From: Symsagittifera roscoffensis
Taxonomy: Eukaryota; Xenacoelomorpha; Acoela; Convolutidae
Direction: 5' to 3'
DNA: 64,000 nucleotides
Assembly (NCBI RefSeq): GCF_963678635.1
Contig: NC_087064.1
Coordinates: forward strand, 70,121,465 to 70,185,464
The stretch's first letter is position 1. Each line of letters starts with the position of its first letter. Shown here piece by piece: positions 61,401 through 63,806 of the stretch. The translations under genes and the position numbers were made by a program. The notes beneath the pieces were generated by a model, which saw only the letters and a list, made by a program, of their open reading frames with translations, was not told the DNA's origin and did no database searches.

Positions 61401-63806
61401 TTGTACGAGAGTTCGAACCCCGTTGTCATACATGTTTCTAGTTAATTTATTGCAAGTTATGTTTTTTTATTTTCTTGCATTTTTCATTCTGTGCCGTTCT
61501 TAGAACCTTCCTACTATTTCGCTTGTGTTTGCGAAGTCCAGTGTGACGCTTGTGTCTAACTGGTCGAATTGCTTTTACATATTGATGATTGGATAGAATT
61601 TTTATATGTTTAGGTCTTTTGGATGCATTATGTTTTTTGCTTGTTTAATAAATTATATGTTGCAACCAACAAAATCACGTATTTAGGCAAGCAAGCTTGC
61701 AAGCTTAGTTTGAAAATTGGGAGAGTGAATACCTTTATTTAGGTCTTCTTTGTCTCAAATTTGATTTTTCGAGGTTTTTCTTTTGGTTTCTCTTCAAGTG
61801 TAATTTTTTAATCATTTGCTTAAAAGACGGTAAGTGAGTGAAGTTGTTTGTTACGCTTGCGATTAGCAGGCTTTATCAAATCGGAATATAGACTTTTCGG
61901 ATTAACAATTTGCTTTAGAGAATCACATGGTCTCTTGGTTCATAATGAATTGAAATTTGTAAGCGTCTCCGGCGCAATTATTCTGGAGGTAACGATTACG
62001 CCTGAGACTGCAAAGGTCCTGGGTTTGAATCTGAACAGGACCTATTTTTTTTTCAAACTGTAAATATTTAGTTTGAAAAAAATTGTCGGCTATTATTTGT
62101 CTTCAACTTAATTTTGTCGGCTTAGTTGTCTAATCTTAGTTTTTTTTTGCTGTATGCAGTTTTCATTGTAGTTGCTTTTTATGGTTTCATTGTAGTTGCT
62201 TTTCTATGTTTTCATTGACTCATTTACTTAATAATTTGTAATTCTTCTGGCCTTGACTACGTATATTTTCTTTTTTTTTTTTAAATTTTTTTGCTTAAAA
62301 ATCTTTTCGGTCTCAATGATTTACGCTTATAAATTATCGGCTTACTAACCTAATTTTGGATCGTTCAGGGGAACCATTATTTTTCTATATTTTCCTCCGG
62401 ATCGCACAAAAAGTATAAATCTCAGAATGAAATTTATAGTTCAAATTTTTCATGACAACAATTTTTGTTTCGCTCGAGAATTGTTCTCGAAGTATTATTA
62501 AACGCCGCCGCTGTGTTTCTGGACGCATTTTCCGCAAGTAAAACATTCCAGACAGCTTTTGAATTGTTTTAGTTGTGGTTTCTTCGAAAATTTTTCCGTT
62601 TTCTCTCTGGACAAAGTGGCTCGCCTTTCTTTCCTGTCTGCTAGCTTGCAATGGGTTTTTTTGTGGTATCGCTAGTGATGAGAAGCTCCGCTTCGCCTCT
62701 GTGTCAATAAAATATGTACTGTGTTTATTAAGAGTAATGAACGTAGTGAGTACTCTTATATAAGTCTTGCTGATTTAAAACAAAAAATTTCAGTTTTGAT
62801 TTTTTTGCTGTTTGACTTGTGATTTCTTTTTAAGTTCAGTGCATTTGTATTGTTAAAAGGAAGGCAAACTCCACTATCGATCAGCAAAAGTGTAAAGATC
62901 ACGAAAAAACTGATCGAATTCTGATTTCGAAAATGGAAATTAGTTATCAGATTTCCCAGCGAAATAAAAGTTTTATGTATTGATCTAGTTTGCTCAAATT
63001 GGGTTATTTTTAGCAAAAAATTGTCCATCATAAAGTTTTCTACAAATTCAAAGAGCTTTACGGCTATCTTTTTTTTTCTGTGATGCATTTTTCCTATTGA
63101 AAGTTTTCGAGTAAAACAATCGATAGGTTTTTTTTAATTTGAAAAATGTTCATAAAAGCATGTCTTGAAAAATAGCCAATTATGAATGATTCCTCGAAAT
63201 CAAACAGCTTTAAGGTGATTTTTTTTCTGCACAACTCGAAACTGAAAGTCAGAAGGTTTTCCAATTATAGCAGCGCTGCAATTTTTTACGATAAACTGTC
63301 AAGAAGGGCTAAAATTACTGTTATGAAACCCAATGAAAAGATTTTAACCTTGAAGTGATTAATTGCTATGGGTCATCTATCTTTTTTGATTGTCCGGATA
63401 ATGGAGACCTGCTTAATCATATACTTCTGCGAAACGATTGCAAAATATATTGAAAACTTTATTGCAAATTATACTTCTGCAAAATATATTGCAAAATCAT
63501 TTAGGCTTCTTTATGAAAAATCATTCAAACTTAGAAAGTTTGATATTTAATTTGCATCAAACTATCTGAGGGTGTATTCTGAGTTTTTTTATCTGCAGGT
63601 TCGACAATGTGCCTTTAATTGCGCCGAATGGAAGTGTGTTGATAGAGTCGCTCAACTTCGAAGTGAGACATGGCCAAAATGTACTTGTGAGGGGATCCAA
63701 CGGATGTGGCAAGAGTTCCCTGTTTCGGGTGCTAGGGGGACTGTGGCCGGTGTTTTCTGGCACAGTGATTAAGCCAGTCAGACGGAACTTGTTTTACATT
63801 CCACAG
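28350..63806 (+). CDS. ABCD3: ABCD3/PMP70 orthologue, peroxisomal ABC half-transporter (5' half, split by introns)
   Basis: Exons joined in phase encode about 529 or 538 residues (without or with optional exon 2), from the N-terminus to just past Walker A. Family landmarks: an N-terminal hydrophobic segment with basic end (peroxisomal targeting region), the YYKMGNLDGRIANADQLLTQ block, which separates ABCD3 from ABCD1/2, the EEIAFY EAA-like motif, LEDYYKSGRML, and Walker A GSNGCGKSS in the last exon seen. Family proteins are near 660 residues, so the ABC signature, Walker B and C-terminus lie outside. The protein dimerises in the peroxisomal membrane and imports long- and branched-chain acyl-CoA and bile-acid precursors (family knowledge). 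Intron 10 contains the 19.5-kb element 2. Every junction used is GT-AG and phases agree throughout. Only the first intron is ambiguous. Confidence 0.95.
28539..28569 (+). CDS. ABCD3: ABCD3 possible exon 2 (31 nt)
   Basis: A pyrimidine tract plus TTTTTTAG precedes it and a strong GTAAGT follows it. It keeps phase only with the weaker donor of exon 1. The residues added fall in the variable, charged linker that differs in length among family members, so homology cannot decide. Skipping it also gives a complete frame. Confidence 0.4.
28793..28866 (+). repeat. Short minisatellite, about 24-bp unit, three copies
   Basis: Units read approximately ACAAGACTTTTTCCCTTTATT in direct repeat within ABCD3 intron sequence. 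The small frame over it reflects the repeat and is not a gene. Confidence 0.8.
29480..29519 (+). repeat. GC-hairpin interspersed repeat, copy 2
   Basis: GCAAGTGATGCGAGGCTCTGCTTCGCCTCTGTGT type sequence in ABCD3 intron 1. A decayed relative follows at about 29803-29840. Confidence 0.7.
30088..30186 (+). CDS. ABCD3: ABCD3 exon 3
   Basis: Acceptor TTTAG, donor GTGAGA, phase 0 at both ends, 33 codons. Encodes the VAVDQKFFASLVKLYK segment and a CPGVFCKE end that matches the conserved start of the transmembrane domain in ABCD3. Confidence 0.92.
30259..30347 (+). CDS. ABCD3: ABCD3 exon 4
   Basis: Acceptor TTTCAG, donor GTCAGA. Encodes a transmembrane helix with the SLIARTWLDI motif typical of the first core helix. 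Ends in phase 2. Confidence 0.9.
30532..30628 (+). CDS. ABCD3: ABCD3 exon 5
   Basis: Acceptor TTTCAG, donor GTAACA. Encodes AIVAMDQELFRKHI and the ITLMPFLAITNNVLK transmembrane segment. Returns the frame to phase 0. Confidence 0.93.
30894..30964 (+). CDS. ABCD3: ABCD3 exon 6
   Basis: Acceptor CCGCAG, donor GTGAGT. Encodes LAFRVRLTKYLYDLYL, a conserved cytosolic-loop block of the family. Ends in phase 2. Confidence 0.93.
31048..31247 (+). CDS. ABCD3: ABCD3 exon 7
   Basis: Acceptor TTACCAG, donor GTATTT. Encodes YYKMGNLDGRIANADQLL and the DLYSNISKPILDIAIY helix, the clearest ABCD3-specific block in the window. An upstream CAG at 31018-31020 is rejected because it breaks the frame. Confidence 0.96.
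31739..31862 (+). CDS. ABCD3: ABCD3 exon 8
   Basis: Acceptor TATTAG, donor GTATAG. Encodes a transmembrane segment, LTRLRKPVSKMTVEEQ, and the LEGEYRFVNSRLIT block. Ends in phase 2. Confidence 0.95.
31925..32290 (+). repeat. Interspersed intronic repeat family, copy A
   Basis: Shares ordered blocks with three other copies: TACTCTT..TAGGTCTT, CAGGAAAAGTC, a CACTATCGAACAGC-like block, GTGTAAAGGTCA, TTATCAGATTTCCCAGC, and AATTCAAAGAG near the right end. No coding capacity or terminal repeats seen. Confidence 0.7.
33310..33770 (+). repeat. Interspersed intronic repeat family, copy B
   Basis: Contains the same blocks as copy A in the same order, with an extra inserted segment in the first half and a longer right end. 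Same orientation as ABCD3. Confidence 0.7.
34522..34584 (+). repeat. 21-bp minisatellite, three perfect copies
   Basis: ATGTTTTGGGAGGCGGAGCAA starts at 34522, 34543 and 34564 and runs into the left end of the adjacent MITE. Confidence 0.95.
34583..34927. mobile_element. MITE-like element with 48-bp terminal inverted repeats
   Basis: The left arm 34583-34630 and right arm 34880-34927 are reverse complements with about two mismatches in 48. Each arm begins AATAAGCAGAATGG and contains the AGAGCAGA motif repeatedly. The interior is AT-rich and non-coding. GATGTTTTG occurs at 34521-34529 and 34939-34947, flanking both the minisatellite and the arms, and may be a 9-bp target duplication. Confidence 0.75.
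35911..35980 (+). CDS. ABCD3: ABCD3 exon 9 (EAA-like motif)
   Basis: Acceptor TTTCAG, donor GTAAGA. Encodes SEEIAFYEG, the EAA-like loop through which the transmembrane domain contacts the nucleotide-binding domain, and the helix after it. Confidence 0.95.
36057..36126 (+). CDS. ABCD3: ABCD3 exon 10
   Basis: Acceptor CTTCAG, donor GTAAAT. Encodes ILFRFSMGYLDNIVAK. The donor two bases upstream (GTGTAA) would give the wrong phase; using GTAAAT creates a Lys-Tyr junction with exon 11 as in relatives. Its downstream intron holds element 2. Confidence 0.93.
36804..36807. repeat. Target-site duplication of element 2, left
   Basis: TATT immediately before the first LTR base (TGGAACC). The same TATT follows the last base of the 3' LTR. 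Confidence 0.8.
36808..37000 (+). repeat. Element 2 5' LTR, first unit with 215-bp internal deletion
   Basis: Begins TGGAACCTGATCTAA like the 3' LTR but jumps directly to the GAGCC segment near the middle. In the full LTR the two points both carry GATCTA, so a deletion between short direct repeats fits. Ends AACTCA at 37000. Confidence 0.85.
37001..37048 (+). repeat. tRNA-3'-half-derived spacer, first copy
   Basis: After TC, the segment from TGGTGCGACCA (37003) to about 37046 is complementary to the 3' half of a tRNA. Read on the minus strand it gives part of an anticodon loop and stem, variable loop, a T-arm with perfect five-pair stem (GTGAG, TTCGAGC, CTCAC), an acceptor strand TGGTCGC, discriminator A and CCA. 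No 5' half follows, so it is not a tRNA gene. The isotype is not assigned. Confidence 0.8.
37049..37402 (+). repeat. Element 2 LTR unit, second (354 bp, lacking first 54 bp)
   Basis: Runs from TGTAAAG to AACTCA and appears identical to positions 55947-56300 of the 3' LTR. Confidence 0.95.
37403..37450 (+). repeat. tRNA-3'-half-derived spacer, second copy
   Basis: Identical to 37001-37048. Spacer plus LTR unit gives a 402-bp tandem period (LTR ends at 37000, 37402 and 37804). Confidence 0.85.
37451..37804 (+). repeat. Element 2 LTR unit, third (354 bp), adjoining the internal region
   Basis: Same 354-bp sequence as the second unit. It is followed by TC and the functional primer-binding site. 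Confidence 0.95.
37807..37843 (+). promoter_or_regulatory. Element 2 primer-binding site with extended tRNA-like similarity
   Basis: TGGTGCGACCA (37807-37817) is complementary to the same tRNA 3' end as in the spacers and sits 2 bp after the LTR, the standard PBS position. Beyond these 11 bases it diverges from the spacer but still contains CTCGAAC (T-loop complement) and GACCTTA, so it looks like a decayed copy of a longer tRNA complement. Confidence 0.8.
37844..39058 (+). other. Element 2 untranslated leader
   Basis: About 1.2 kb with no strong gene. A 77-codon frame (37893-38126) follows the PBS but has no recognisable features. A 25-bp direct repeat (GATCATCAAGGCTTATCCTT and five more bases) occurs at 38458 and 38518, 60 bp apart. 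Several blocks ending in CCAACCCT recur between 38610 and 38955. Packaging signals would be expected here; none can be named. Confidence 0.5.
39059..39526 (+). CDS. Element 2 ORF1: small basic protein of unknown function
   Basis: A 155-residue frame in front of gag-pol, overlapping its start by 26 nt in another phase. It is rich in Lys, Arg, Gln and Thr, with basic clusters at about residues 40-65 and 115-125 and a Ser/Glu-rich acidic stretch between. There are no cysteines that would suggest a zinc finger and no membrane segment. The codon bias (A-ending, A-rich) matches the rest of the element. The position and basic character would fit an RNA-binding or regulatory protein, but that is only an inference, and no family is recognised. 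It could be fused to Gag by a frameshift in the overlap. Confidence 0.55.
   Translation: MSFKNLGNKQTIVLHNCEIDNKKYDLVITPHTQTVGYIRTKRQTLKRKIITKQRQITRKRFSKNRNAFSESETNSLDELYKLKESIDKNYPQHDQLYFSDSETTSNSSQRGKRRIKKQYKHKPVHLYNWNQPIRHINNYILTVIERKNEFNAHPR
39501..47723 (+). CDS. gag-pol: Element 2 Gag-Pol polyprotein, single frame
   Basis: A 2740-residue frame with no gag/pol stop or shift. Residues 1-300 are helical Gag, followed by Gln/Asn/Pro-rich sequence to about 590. A retrotrans_gag capsid-like domain lies at about 600-755 and a CX2CX4HX4C zinc knuckle at 842-855. An Asn/Arg/Ser/Tyr-rich low-complexity stretch follows to about 1080. Then come protease with DSGA at 1229-1232, RT at about 1600-1790 with YLDD at 1737-1740, RNase H (CDAS, D1886; TDHKP) and integrase. 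Integrase has HHCC from about 2249 to 2290, catalytic D2321, D2381 and E2417 (DD35E), and a GPY-type module (RKGPYQI) near 2595. The C-terminus is basic. It provides particle assembly, cDNA synthesis and insertion. It is roughly twice the length of common Gypsy Gag-Pol because of the long low-complexity parts. Confidence 0.97.
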   Translation: MSSTHTPGDETPDDDEIFPFIVDADTDRGQHIFCQNLLVNLFEPGISPCKTEFPDVKIKRQIIDHYLKDICNITQQYGIYSIEFTSPNHNNRTYTIQTDDLDLEFSKVFSEYIKSIQYHNSQRANSIFTNEVFALIYSYISILENELPLTNVSPTETSKHLRVRHEITLLSSYLNIIKENFTKDDVSQHTKHDLQKILAWFIIDYFTHNIDLIAQARKNFRPQNSNDDTAITEQSDYVWDPEWSHPVFINFPQSISSQAIGTISYIRDYVRVIPLTIDATPLNYNTFLPDTQNNSLNSTVIHNENLNGTRNLTQQDIQTPSHFINEEIVHTTTTQQSISPIRPNLTTPRNTNPSQTQVTLQSTVKPSVAPKYSHMDYQTYKPMTIPSKTRKTFTRNNFADHNYNYTHPSKTNYKPQRNFNQYTKPRNWDNPTAQYNSTNFQPNPPQDRSENYPFFQQNKNKKQTSYQMDYLSSDEDFLQPDIFAPNTQEYRRQGIQKTRTNHRNFSPQSIDAQYQQPIQQPNPINIQSFQPIQQQNPMTTHSYQPSQMQNEIPLPYYLQQHEITRNQLSNFSQMPNAAESLQMTMNPYLMGGSSITSNKPLMVFTGTDPEYSVEDYLNAVTANLILNIGPEPINTPLHQNWIHRRTALIQTTLDGAAQKWFSVLPQEIKSNWKRFTQEFSKMFDSERNKQQQRVLCNEIRRLPNETIKQIAVRIETLVRKAYSLNTHDYKNTKMTEILMMTLTPQLRKIAIKKRASHPSSIREPDLDFRKLVDKLEQAEITMKLEETENLKLQYVNKIETTPTNINNIQESETDLVEKITEILNIYEKNPNFKGKPSFKKWCNYCRRYGHSISECRQKQQDSQNKPQKYKEPNKSFYQYMKKDQNLPNKNVYSNNSSGKPLPNNTSYTRNQSPYNSSYRGRSPERRNTYNSSQNHYNRPNSRNNYSRSNSNTQRFVSRSNSQSRNNYYPNNQSRNSSYNRNRNYSYNRNRSYSNNRNQNYPNNRSRNNSYNRSNYNRPNNNYQNRSRNNSQNRHPSYNNRYRNYSQSPHRNNNHYNNSNNRHRSSTPKHQRQINQVQANPETTSDPPGIDDTVTDTLQLNQINCTSSDSESDTENTLDINMIKVENDYESVIYEQPFPSHIYENQSQILQNHYTTPINSTPTTQETNEINTTNQTNKNTKTKCLNTNHIYQNIQKEQPKEKIWTIPFLLESPRNKEFQPPDLEIDFLIDSGAESNIINIPTWNEIKILHPKLTPLETSSKLATAQGSTLINYGKIQLFLLPTRTMEQSKILNKPFKQIFHITDIKYNIIGIPFISKYIPTINILNSKILIKDKYTKTKETSLTFFQRLNKQPPFFSKFYPIFNQQRKHLKPLSGNIYNFSIKQVHQYDKAQNKQKFYMSDFEFKPIHKFFKITISSIKYLKNSNSDIISLHVYNNTPYQVTLPLGLLGYCETNATISPIHEKAYRVNNILQLLDICQSTILNEELSINNIISNENRNTDYFTKTPYFKPTFNISNYTEDQQKFLTMFNFQHSQITQDEFEKLAKQLIQYSSVYATSKFDVGKISSSLHLPLKPDAVFKKQRASKVPIHLHDKVNRLLDILEQYNIISPVNKEEQPKGNTFINPVIILAKGESLKIVLDARYLNSLIDESKCNWPIEPIQVILTKINGKYFTTADMNSAYNQMPLDEQSRRLTQFVIGNQQYEFNRLFYGISIGPAAFSAFMSKIFRPLILKKNAITYLDDVFMQSQTKDEMFKVLETYHQILQNENLKAAPDKSHFFLTRVKFLGHNIERKTITPLKSRIDAIQKLQPPTNKKKIQEFLGMLNFLSKYVYKMQLYLRPFYNILRQQNNFEWNTEHQTRFEEIKKLLTEQISNTIPDPDQPFYAMCDASNFGIGAALLQSHNGTNKMNLISANSRLFTQAELRLSTLMRECTAIIYTLTEYEFLILGSKHPTVLFTDHKPIIFLFTQKSNPNHRVYRFQLILMKFPNLHIVWTAGKNLALPDTLSRNTPPELLTRKTTVEIPKNIKFYLAENETSPRLECKYAVKTDIEQSQINNLQHFPLYLDCQNNHYEVDLLGTSTFKPIPYSQWIKNNTQQKRTKQHLPKKDHFPLIEKEDLTDKINLSGPQTNDSKYTINQVFDLHDPLDTIPLSKLEIENIFLPPTETITISTLKQYQNLDPVIRQLKSWHKYKTKPIKADSTILGNKTLLRYFRKFNNTTINENTDLLEYNLNESTVPCLPISMILIAFNISHTQNIKGHSGSEKTYSNFIQHFYFPNAPIWIKVLCNDCIVCQLNKPYPNQKQIAQKQDFKGQSLYFNHRISFDTKGPISPSSEGNSYIMVIVDAFTHYVALNPVPHCNAYYAYTTLYEHWIAKFGLPEILVTDNGTEFINNEIITLCHLYNIKHKPRTSHAPWTNGLVEGMNRSLQEYLRCIINGNDTKYTEWSADVKLFPLAYNSQITTTLGMSPYEMVFNQKPRKPIMFTANSHKNAQGYCQPNKDSICYNLPLHTHDEDHFHHPQILKLASGTHTEWILNRDKKHNEIYQKITKKLLQRQNINEQINSRFTPASDLKIGTFVLIPNFNTQKGISKKLQPLRKGPYQIIAKPTDVTYKIIDSNKKEIVQHRNNLLPYYPKEYALRELTQLYSFTGLKIIQNEPHLKNTEQNDNPTENQNTKPIATKNNTQNHKESPKQRKNRKMTEQIIPQEEIDKSEHRKTTRLRNQPRKNYKMFIPQSKILKKVEFKK
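47724..48323 (+). other. Element 2 spacer between pol and the 3' ORFs
   Basis: Six hundred bases of C/A-rich sequence without an open frame of note. A splice acceptor for a subgenomic mRNA of the downstream ORFs is plausible here, but no site stands out. Confidence 0.4.
48324..48554 (+). CDS. Element 2 tiny hydrophobic ORF a
   Basis: 76 residues, almost entirely hydrophobic from about residue 10 to 60 with a stretch of six consecutive Ile residues (FLIIIIIIF-like), flanked by a polar C-terminus. It is predicted to be an integral membrane protein with one long or two short helices. Its stop overlaps the next start as ATGA, a coupling arrangement repeated at the env/597-aa junction. No family is recognised. 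Size and hydrophobicity resemble viroporin-like accessory proteins, but that is a guess, and AT-rich DNA can yield such frames by chance. Confidence 0.4.
   Translation: MLFSQTVAQIFINFKHFFSILQVFIIFLFDIIESFLIIIIIFCNIFLIFYTIIELFLQLSKTLEYIHRYDFNNLSK
48551..48739 (+). CDS. Element 2 tiny hydrophobic ORF b
   Basis: 62 residues with two predicted membrane helices (about residues 11-29 and 36-50) separated by a short basic Cys-Lys-Cys-Ile-Lys-Lys loop, and a charged C-terminus. It starts within the stop of ORF a (ATGA overlap). A TAA in the next frame separates it from the ATG-less frame at 48745. Function unknown. Confidence 0.4.
   Translation: MIRTIFSRTDIFLLFVIFITFLSSLILTICKCIKKAIITFALATIFLILFLEEYYNKHKPSH
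48745..49881 (+). CDS. Element 2 ORF without an ATG, 378 codons, Pro/Ser/Thr/Gln-rich
   Basis: The frame is open from just after a TAA at 48742-48744 to the TAA at 49879-49881. I find no ATG in it. Composition and codon use match the intact neighbours, and its end overlaps the env-like start by 13 nt. The first 250 or so residues are rich in Ser, Thr, Pro, Gln and Glu and probably disordered. The last 130 are more ordered, with aromatic residues and a YTC end. It must be reached by splicing, a non-AUG start or readthrough. A possible acceptor is the CAG at 48778-48780 in a CTACCCAACAG context. Frameshifting from the preceding small ORF is excluded by the intervening stops. No family recognised. 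Confidence 0.6.
   Translation, partial: QFKNPSKIATQQSQNQSSPTSSQDNPTPPSTTQNPQTSTRISFQDNPYTFEERHARLSESLEPVQRQASLSEPTYNLYPTLPQELSRIRNLSQNQNTAEINRQIIHPRRNRNFQTPRVHFDIPQSPTQTTPENTTGITPETPTLFSQRSTSSLPSDYLGSTPTSEQIRENPFNPPNLTSRLPYWTTNSFTQGEPNLVNDPIDISTDTTTSSSLPETLSLPSTPSISQFSPLPFNLNFPNNLDARYREQSSINIPLRLDWNTFTAPPPLFGQHQESNRLHNWALNRLQYRQDIHNDIRDHNIQILQQNSLQLKFEITVKLNNITQHPYPLNPPNITAQSLPPPFITTEVIYKYDRYTKNTIGYITFYNPYSGLSYTCIF
49869..52487 (+). CDS. env: Element 2 envelope-like glycoprotein
   Basis: 872 residues. An N-terminal signal peptide (about 1-18, LLIFLQTLFLI) is followed by a cysteine-bearing ectodomain with a YDC motif near the mature N-terminus and several paired cysteines. Scattered N-glycosylation sequons occur, for example NTT and NRS. 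A hydrophobic segment at about 710-733 is a likely transmembrane anchor. A second one at about 745-765 and a tail of about 100 residues rich in Pro, Thr, Gln and Asn follow. Type I membrane topology and the position after pol support an envelope role. The family is not certain: the spacing of the N-terminal cysteines recalls glycoproteins of arthropod mononegavirus-like agents found in other invertebrate retroelements, but I hold that weakly. No furin site was confidently placed. Confidence 0.75.
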   Translation: MYILKLLIFLQTLFLITSNQNINPSPRTGPQDLLVTHYDCEENEQKTLHKYAINQVSQCETEPQAIETTDIIATLYSKARATTVTGYKFTATFSEKKVHCSQVSNGNKNRLDHESFYQSNIERLLHLNPDDCKNELLRLNITKNKNSQRKLVNFQVFSDSVHQSQLERHQGHIRLDEKYPYNGAHGRLTYDLHDKHWIPHIGINNPSNCKADTKNKGYQEIMFFDWKIQLEKIQLTRDLSDNTMIYQGIRLPCKNDQGYCDPTTRTQATIVWFPEDTCTTFQVAKIHARMIKFHEKYFIQSIPYEQVHPSRKLSSDFRNIDNIENKLTRFQIYQETELACKYRNPLHRTQYSEILVEYEKGFDMTTGKVKIDPYATGHPLNEGTSYIPVNFEKSNGQPGGHLKPYDTRSTRLQELSLMNTTYFGNIHYDIHLDMKLDYTISRIFQEMSLSELETLHQLCELERTQILQSLALAVLKIPYAGYLLSGNRSNFLDYEGNILWFYTCTKKVSPLYVFEDKRCYKRIPIFYKNKVHFVDTLSRRTYFWDTAVPCGSENSHNVVQLNPDENKYYLLTPYPTLMQSLKKFSPESIRAIARNPNIDLQSIGIYSKSDIQHHIRTQQFQELLTQMDTIQRQSIDQNLRKLAETAGFADIYTQDYSGYFKDIKDYIYLNGEKYRPQDISPINIFSFVTLKNEILDFLGWPYYILEKLTILYAMFNFIGFLFSLLKGIYNTCAIHTQVNRQASVARILFAGFFGIFSTSINKILLDAQIKEYNTKITTRQNTYDEEHNNVDTQPTAPQLPPLPNNHPLSLAPRNFRNLAITHNPNFRLTTSQSPVQHIMTHPSQDDNTYEQIIEQPHTTAFQSQNNNFFSPR
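52484..54277 (+). CDS. Element 2 terminal ORF, 597 aa, unrecognised
   Basis: Starts in an ATGA overlap with the env stop, suggesting coupled translation or a shared transcript. The first 190 or so residues are rich in Pro, Ser, Asn and Thr and look disordered. From about residue 200 to the end the sequence is ordered, rich in aromatic residues and His, with no signal peptide, membrane helix or zinc-binding pattern. I recognise no family. A short basic RTFKRKF segment precedes the ordered part. Conservation of an 1.8-kb open frame in an intact element implies a function, possibly a matrix-like or regulatory protein. Confidence 0.7.
   Translation: MSRQLGSLHRSNSHPTNLTSSIPIIPLFAFPPPDFPSSNVTSGMNSDTNSQISVLYSISQLNNPNIETPDEFADSEPSPSNNFHNPSHFSQPPFQPILSNNPDPITPTPSYASQVTPTYSSYHSDQSSPDTPRISPELDNFITLQQQPYHLNTPTINQISSTTNSSNPPTPSSNYTESLAPSSTSTESSLNTNRAYRTFKRKFPNHPFPAKPGTAREYINHPQHTNTREFLAITLPSFPQYTLNTPHDANETRNFVDEYVLMPTLFWTSYYHFTNPLCLPLTNTSIDIDRNKDMLYRLTTPLTARQFTYVGYKKSLKIHTAPRANEYTLEYYDHNIIRANQDQFLDDDRFANPQITEKFFIKTPYVFTLNIFDRKFDHIISEALTSTQAYESFKERFQIFSLTFHFLAPHERDLHCSHDIMLRTKQTHTYSYYRFIQNHFDLHTPSRQPHHRFQFINSKYTSPYFLNFTYCIKNTNLHGILRNYDPITQMYIFCPITKTFNAEESRPFLIPHEFVQPIEIPILEFIHNTKFNHKLYNLIQNTPYEFAVGTEELTTIKALQLLWPLLQTKNIIRILAKLLTTSELIHDIFPHGFFPDD
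54281..54359 (+). other. Probable 79-nt GT-AG intron just after the last ORF of element 2
   Basis: Donor CAG|GTAAGT at 54281, a perfect TACTAAC at 54304-54310 and acceptor TTTTCTTTAG ending at 54359. The stop codon of the 597-aa ORF ends 3 nt before the donor, a position that would not trigger nonsense-mediated decay. Confidence 0.7.
54360..55892 (+). other. Element 2 3' untranslated region
   Basis: No convincing gene. GCAGTAAAT recurs four times between 54488 and 54606. A CCTAACCCACC motif is repeated at about 55136 and 55181. A minus-strand frame at 55612-55328 is not recognisable. The base run GGATGGG right before the LTR at 55893 is the best candidate for a (short) polypurine tract. Confidence 0.5.
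55893..56300 (+). repeat. Element 2 3' LTR (408 bp, full length)
   Basis: From TGGAACC to AACTCA, followed by the TATT target duplication. This is the only complete LTR; the 5' units lack either the middle (first unit) or the first 54 bp (second and third). Confidence 0.92.
56097..56102 (+). promoter_or_regulatory. AATAAA polyadenylation signal in the 3' LTR
   Basis: AATAAA lies mid-LTR, in the position expected near the R region. The same signal is present in the 5' LTR units 2 and 3. Confidence 0.55.
56301..56304. repeat. Target-site duplication of element 2, right
   Basis: TATT, matching 36804-36807. Confidence 0.8.
57504..57665 (+). CDS. ABCD3: ABCD3 exon 11
   Basis: Acceptor TTCTAG, donor GTAAGA. 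Encodes ATLVGFYIVSRPFL and LEDYYKSGRMLLKMAEA, the last membrane-domain helices. Intron 10, from 36127 to 57503, is 21.4 kb, of which all but about 1.9 kb is element 2. Confidence 0.95.
58508..58627 (+). CDS. ABCD3: ABCD3 exon 12
   Basis: Acceptor GTTCAG, donor GTGAGA. Encodes RELSRLAGLTSRVCELTEVL, a conserved coupling helix, then a charged linker. Confidence 0.94.
59033..59059. repeat. 10-bp inverted repeat in ABCD3 intron 12
   Basis: TGGTATTCAG and its exact complement, separated by 7 nt. A weaker 8-bp hairpin (GGTAATGC) lies about 240 bp upstream. Confidence 0.7.
59616..59763 (+). CDS. ABCD3: ABCD3 exon 13
   Basis: Acceptor TTTCGGCAG, donor GTCAGT. Encodes a poorly conserved acidic linker between membrane and nucleotide-binding domains, closing with the short strand that begins the NBD. 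Assigned mainly by phase and by position between exons 12 and 14. Confidence 0.85.
59788..59965. repeat. Palindromic repeat built from ACAGATTTCGTCCC units
   Basis: CAGATTTCGTCC occurs twice on the + strand in the left half, and GGGACGAAATCTG-like units occur about four times in the reverse sense in the right half. This gives an imperfect inverted repeat, probably a small non-autonomous DNA element. It starts just inside intron 13 of ABCD3. Confidence 0.6.
60690..60990 (+). repeat. Interspersed intronic repeat family, copy C
   Basis: Begins with AGAGTAATGAACTTAGTGAG and TACTCTTATA and carries the GGCAAACTCCA.TGACGAACAGC block. It ends earlier than the other copies. Confidence 0.7.
61021..61060 (+). 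repeat. GC-hairpin interspersed repeat, copy 3
   Basis: Best-preserved palindrome (GCGAAGCTCAGCTTCGC). It stands directly after an interspersed repeat copy (60690-60990) and before a tRNA-like SINE unit, so it may be a module of a composite element. Confidence 0.75.
61104..61177 (+). repeat. tRNA-derived SINE-like unit
   Basis: Contains an A-box-like TGGTCTAGGGG at 61113-61123 and a B-box-like GGATTCGATTA at 61154-61164 at tRNA spacing, followed by a T-rich tail. The A-box side closely recalls tRNA-Pro. Stems are too degraded for a working tRNA gene. Confidence 0.6.
61960..62043 (+). repeat. tRNA-derived SINE-like unit, second
   Basis: Shares the AACG...CAAAGGTC...GG.TT.GA.T pattern with the unit at 61104 and has a B-box-like GGGTTTGAATC at 62021-62031 followed by GGACC and a T run. 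Weaker relatives with only a B-box-like part are near 61410 (GAGTTCGAACC) and 56945. Confidence 0.5.
62666..62710 (+). repeat. GC-hairpin interspersed repeat, copy 4
   Basis: GAGAAGCTCCGCTTCGCCTC followed by TGTGTCAATAAA, lying just before another copy of the longer interspersed repeat (62729 onward). Shorter relatives occur at 57024-57060 and 61521-61558. Confidence 0.75.
62729..63240 (+). repeat. Interspersed intronic repeat family, copy D
   Basis: Begins with AAGAGTAATGAACGTAGTGA, preceded by a GC-hairpin repeat. It contains CACTATCGATCAGCAAAAG, GTGTAAAGATCACG and TTATCAGATTTCCCAGC blocks. Same orientation as the other copies. Confidence 0.7.
63599..63806 (+). CDS. ABCD3: ABCD3 exon 14 (Walker A)
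   Basis: Acceptor ATCTGCAG, donor GTATAA. Encodes FDNVPLIAPNG, LNFEVRHGQNVLV, Walker A GSNGCGKSS and LGGLWPVFSG, ending in phase 0 at the IPQ of the Q-loop. Remaining exons are beyond the window. Confidence 0.96.
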
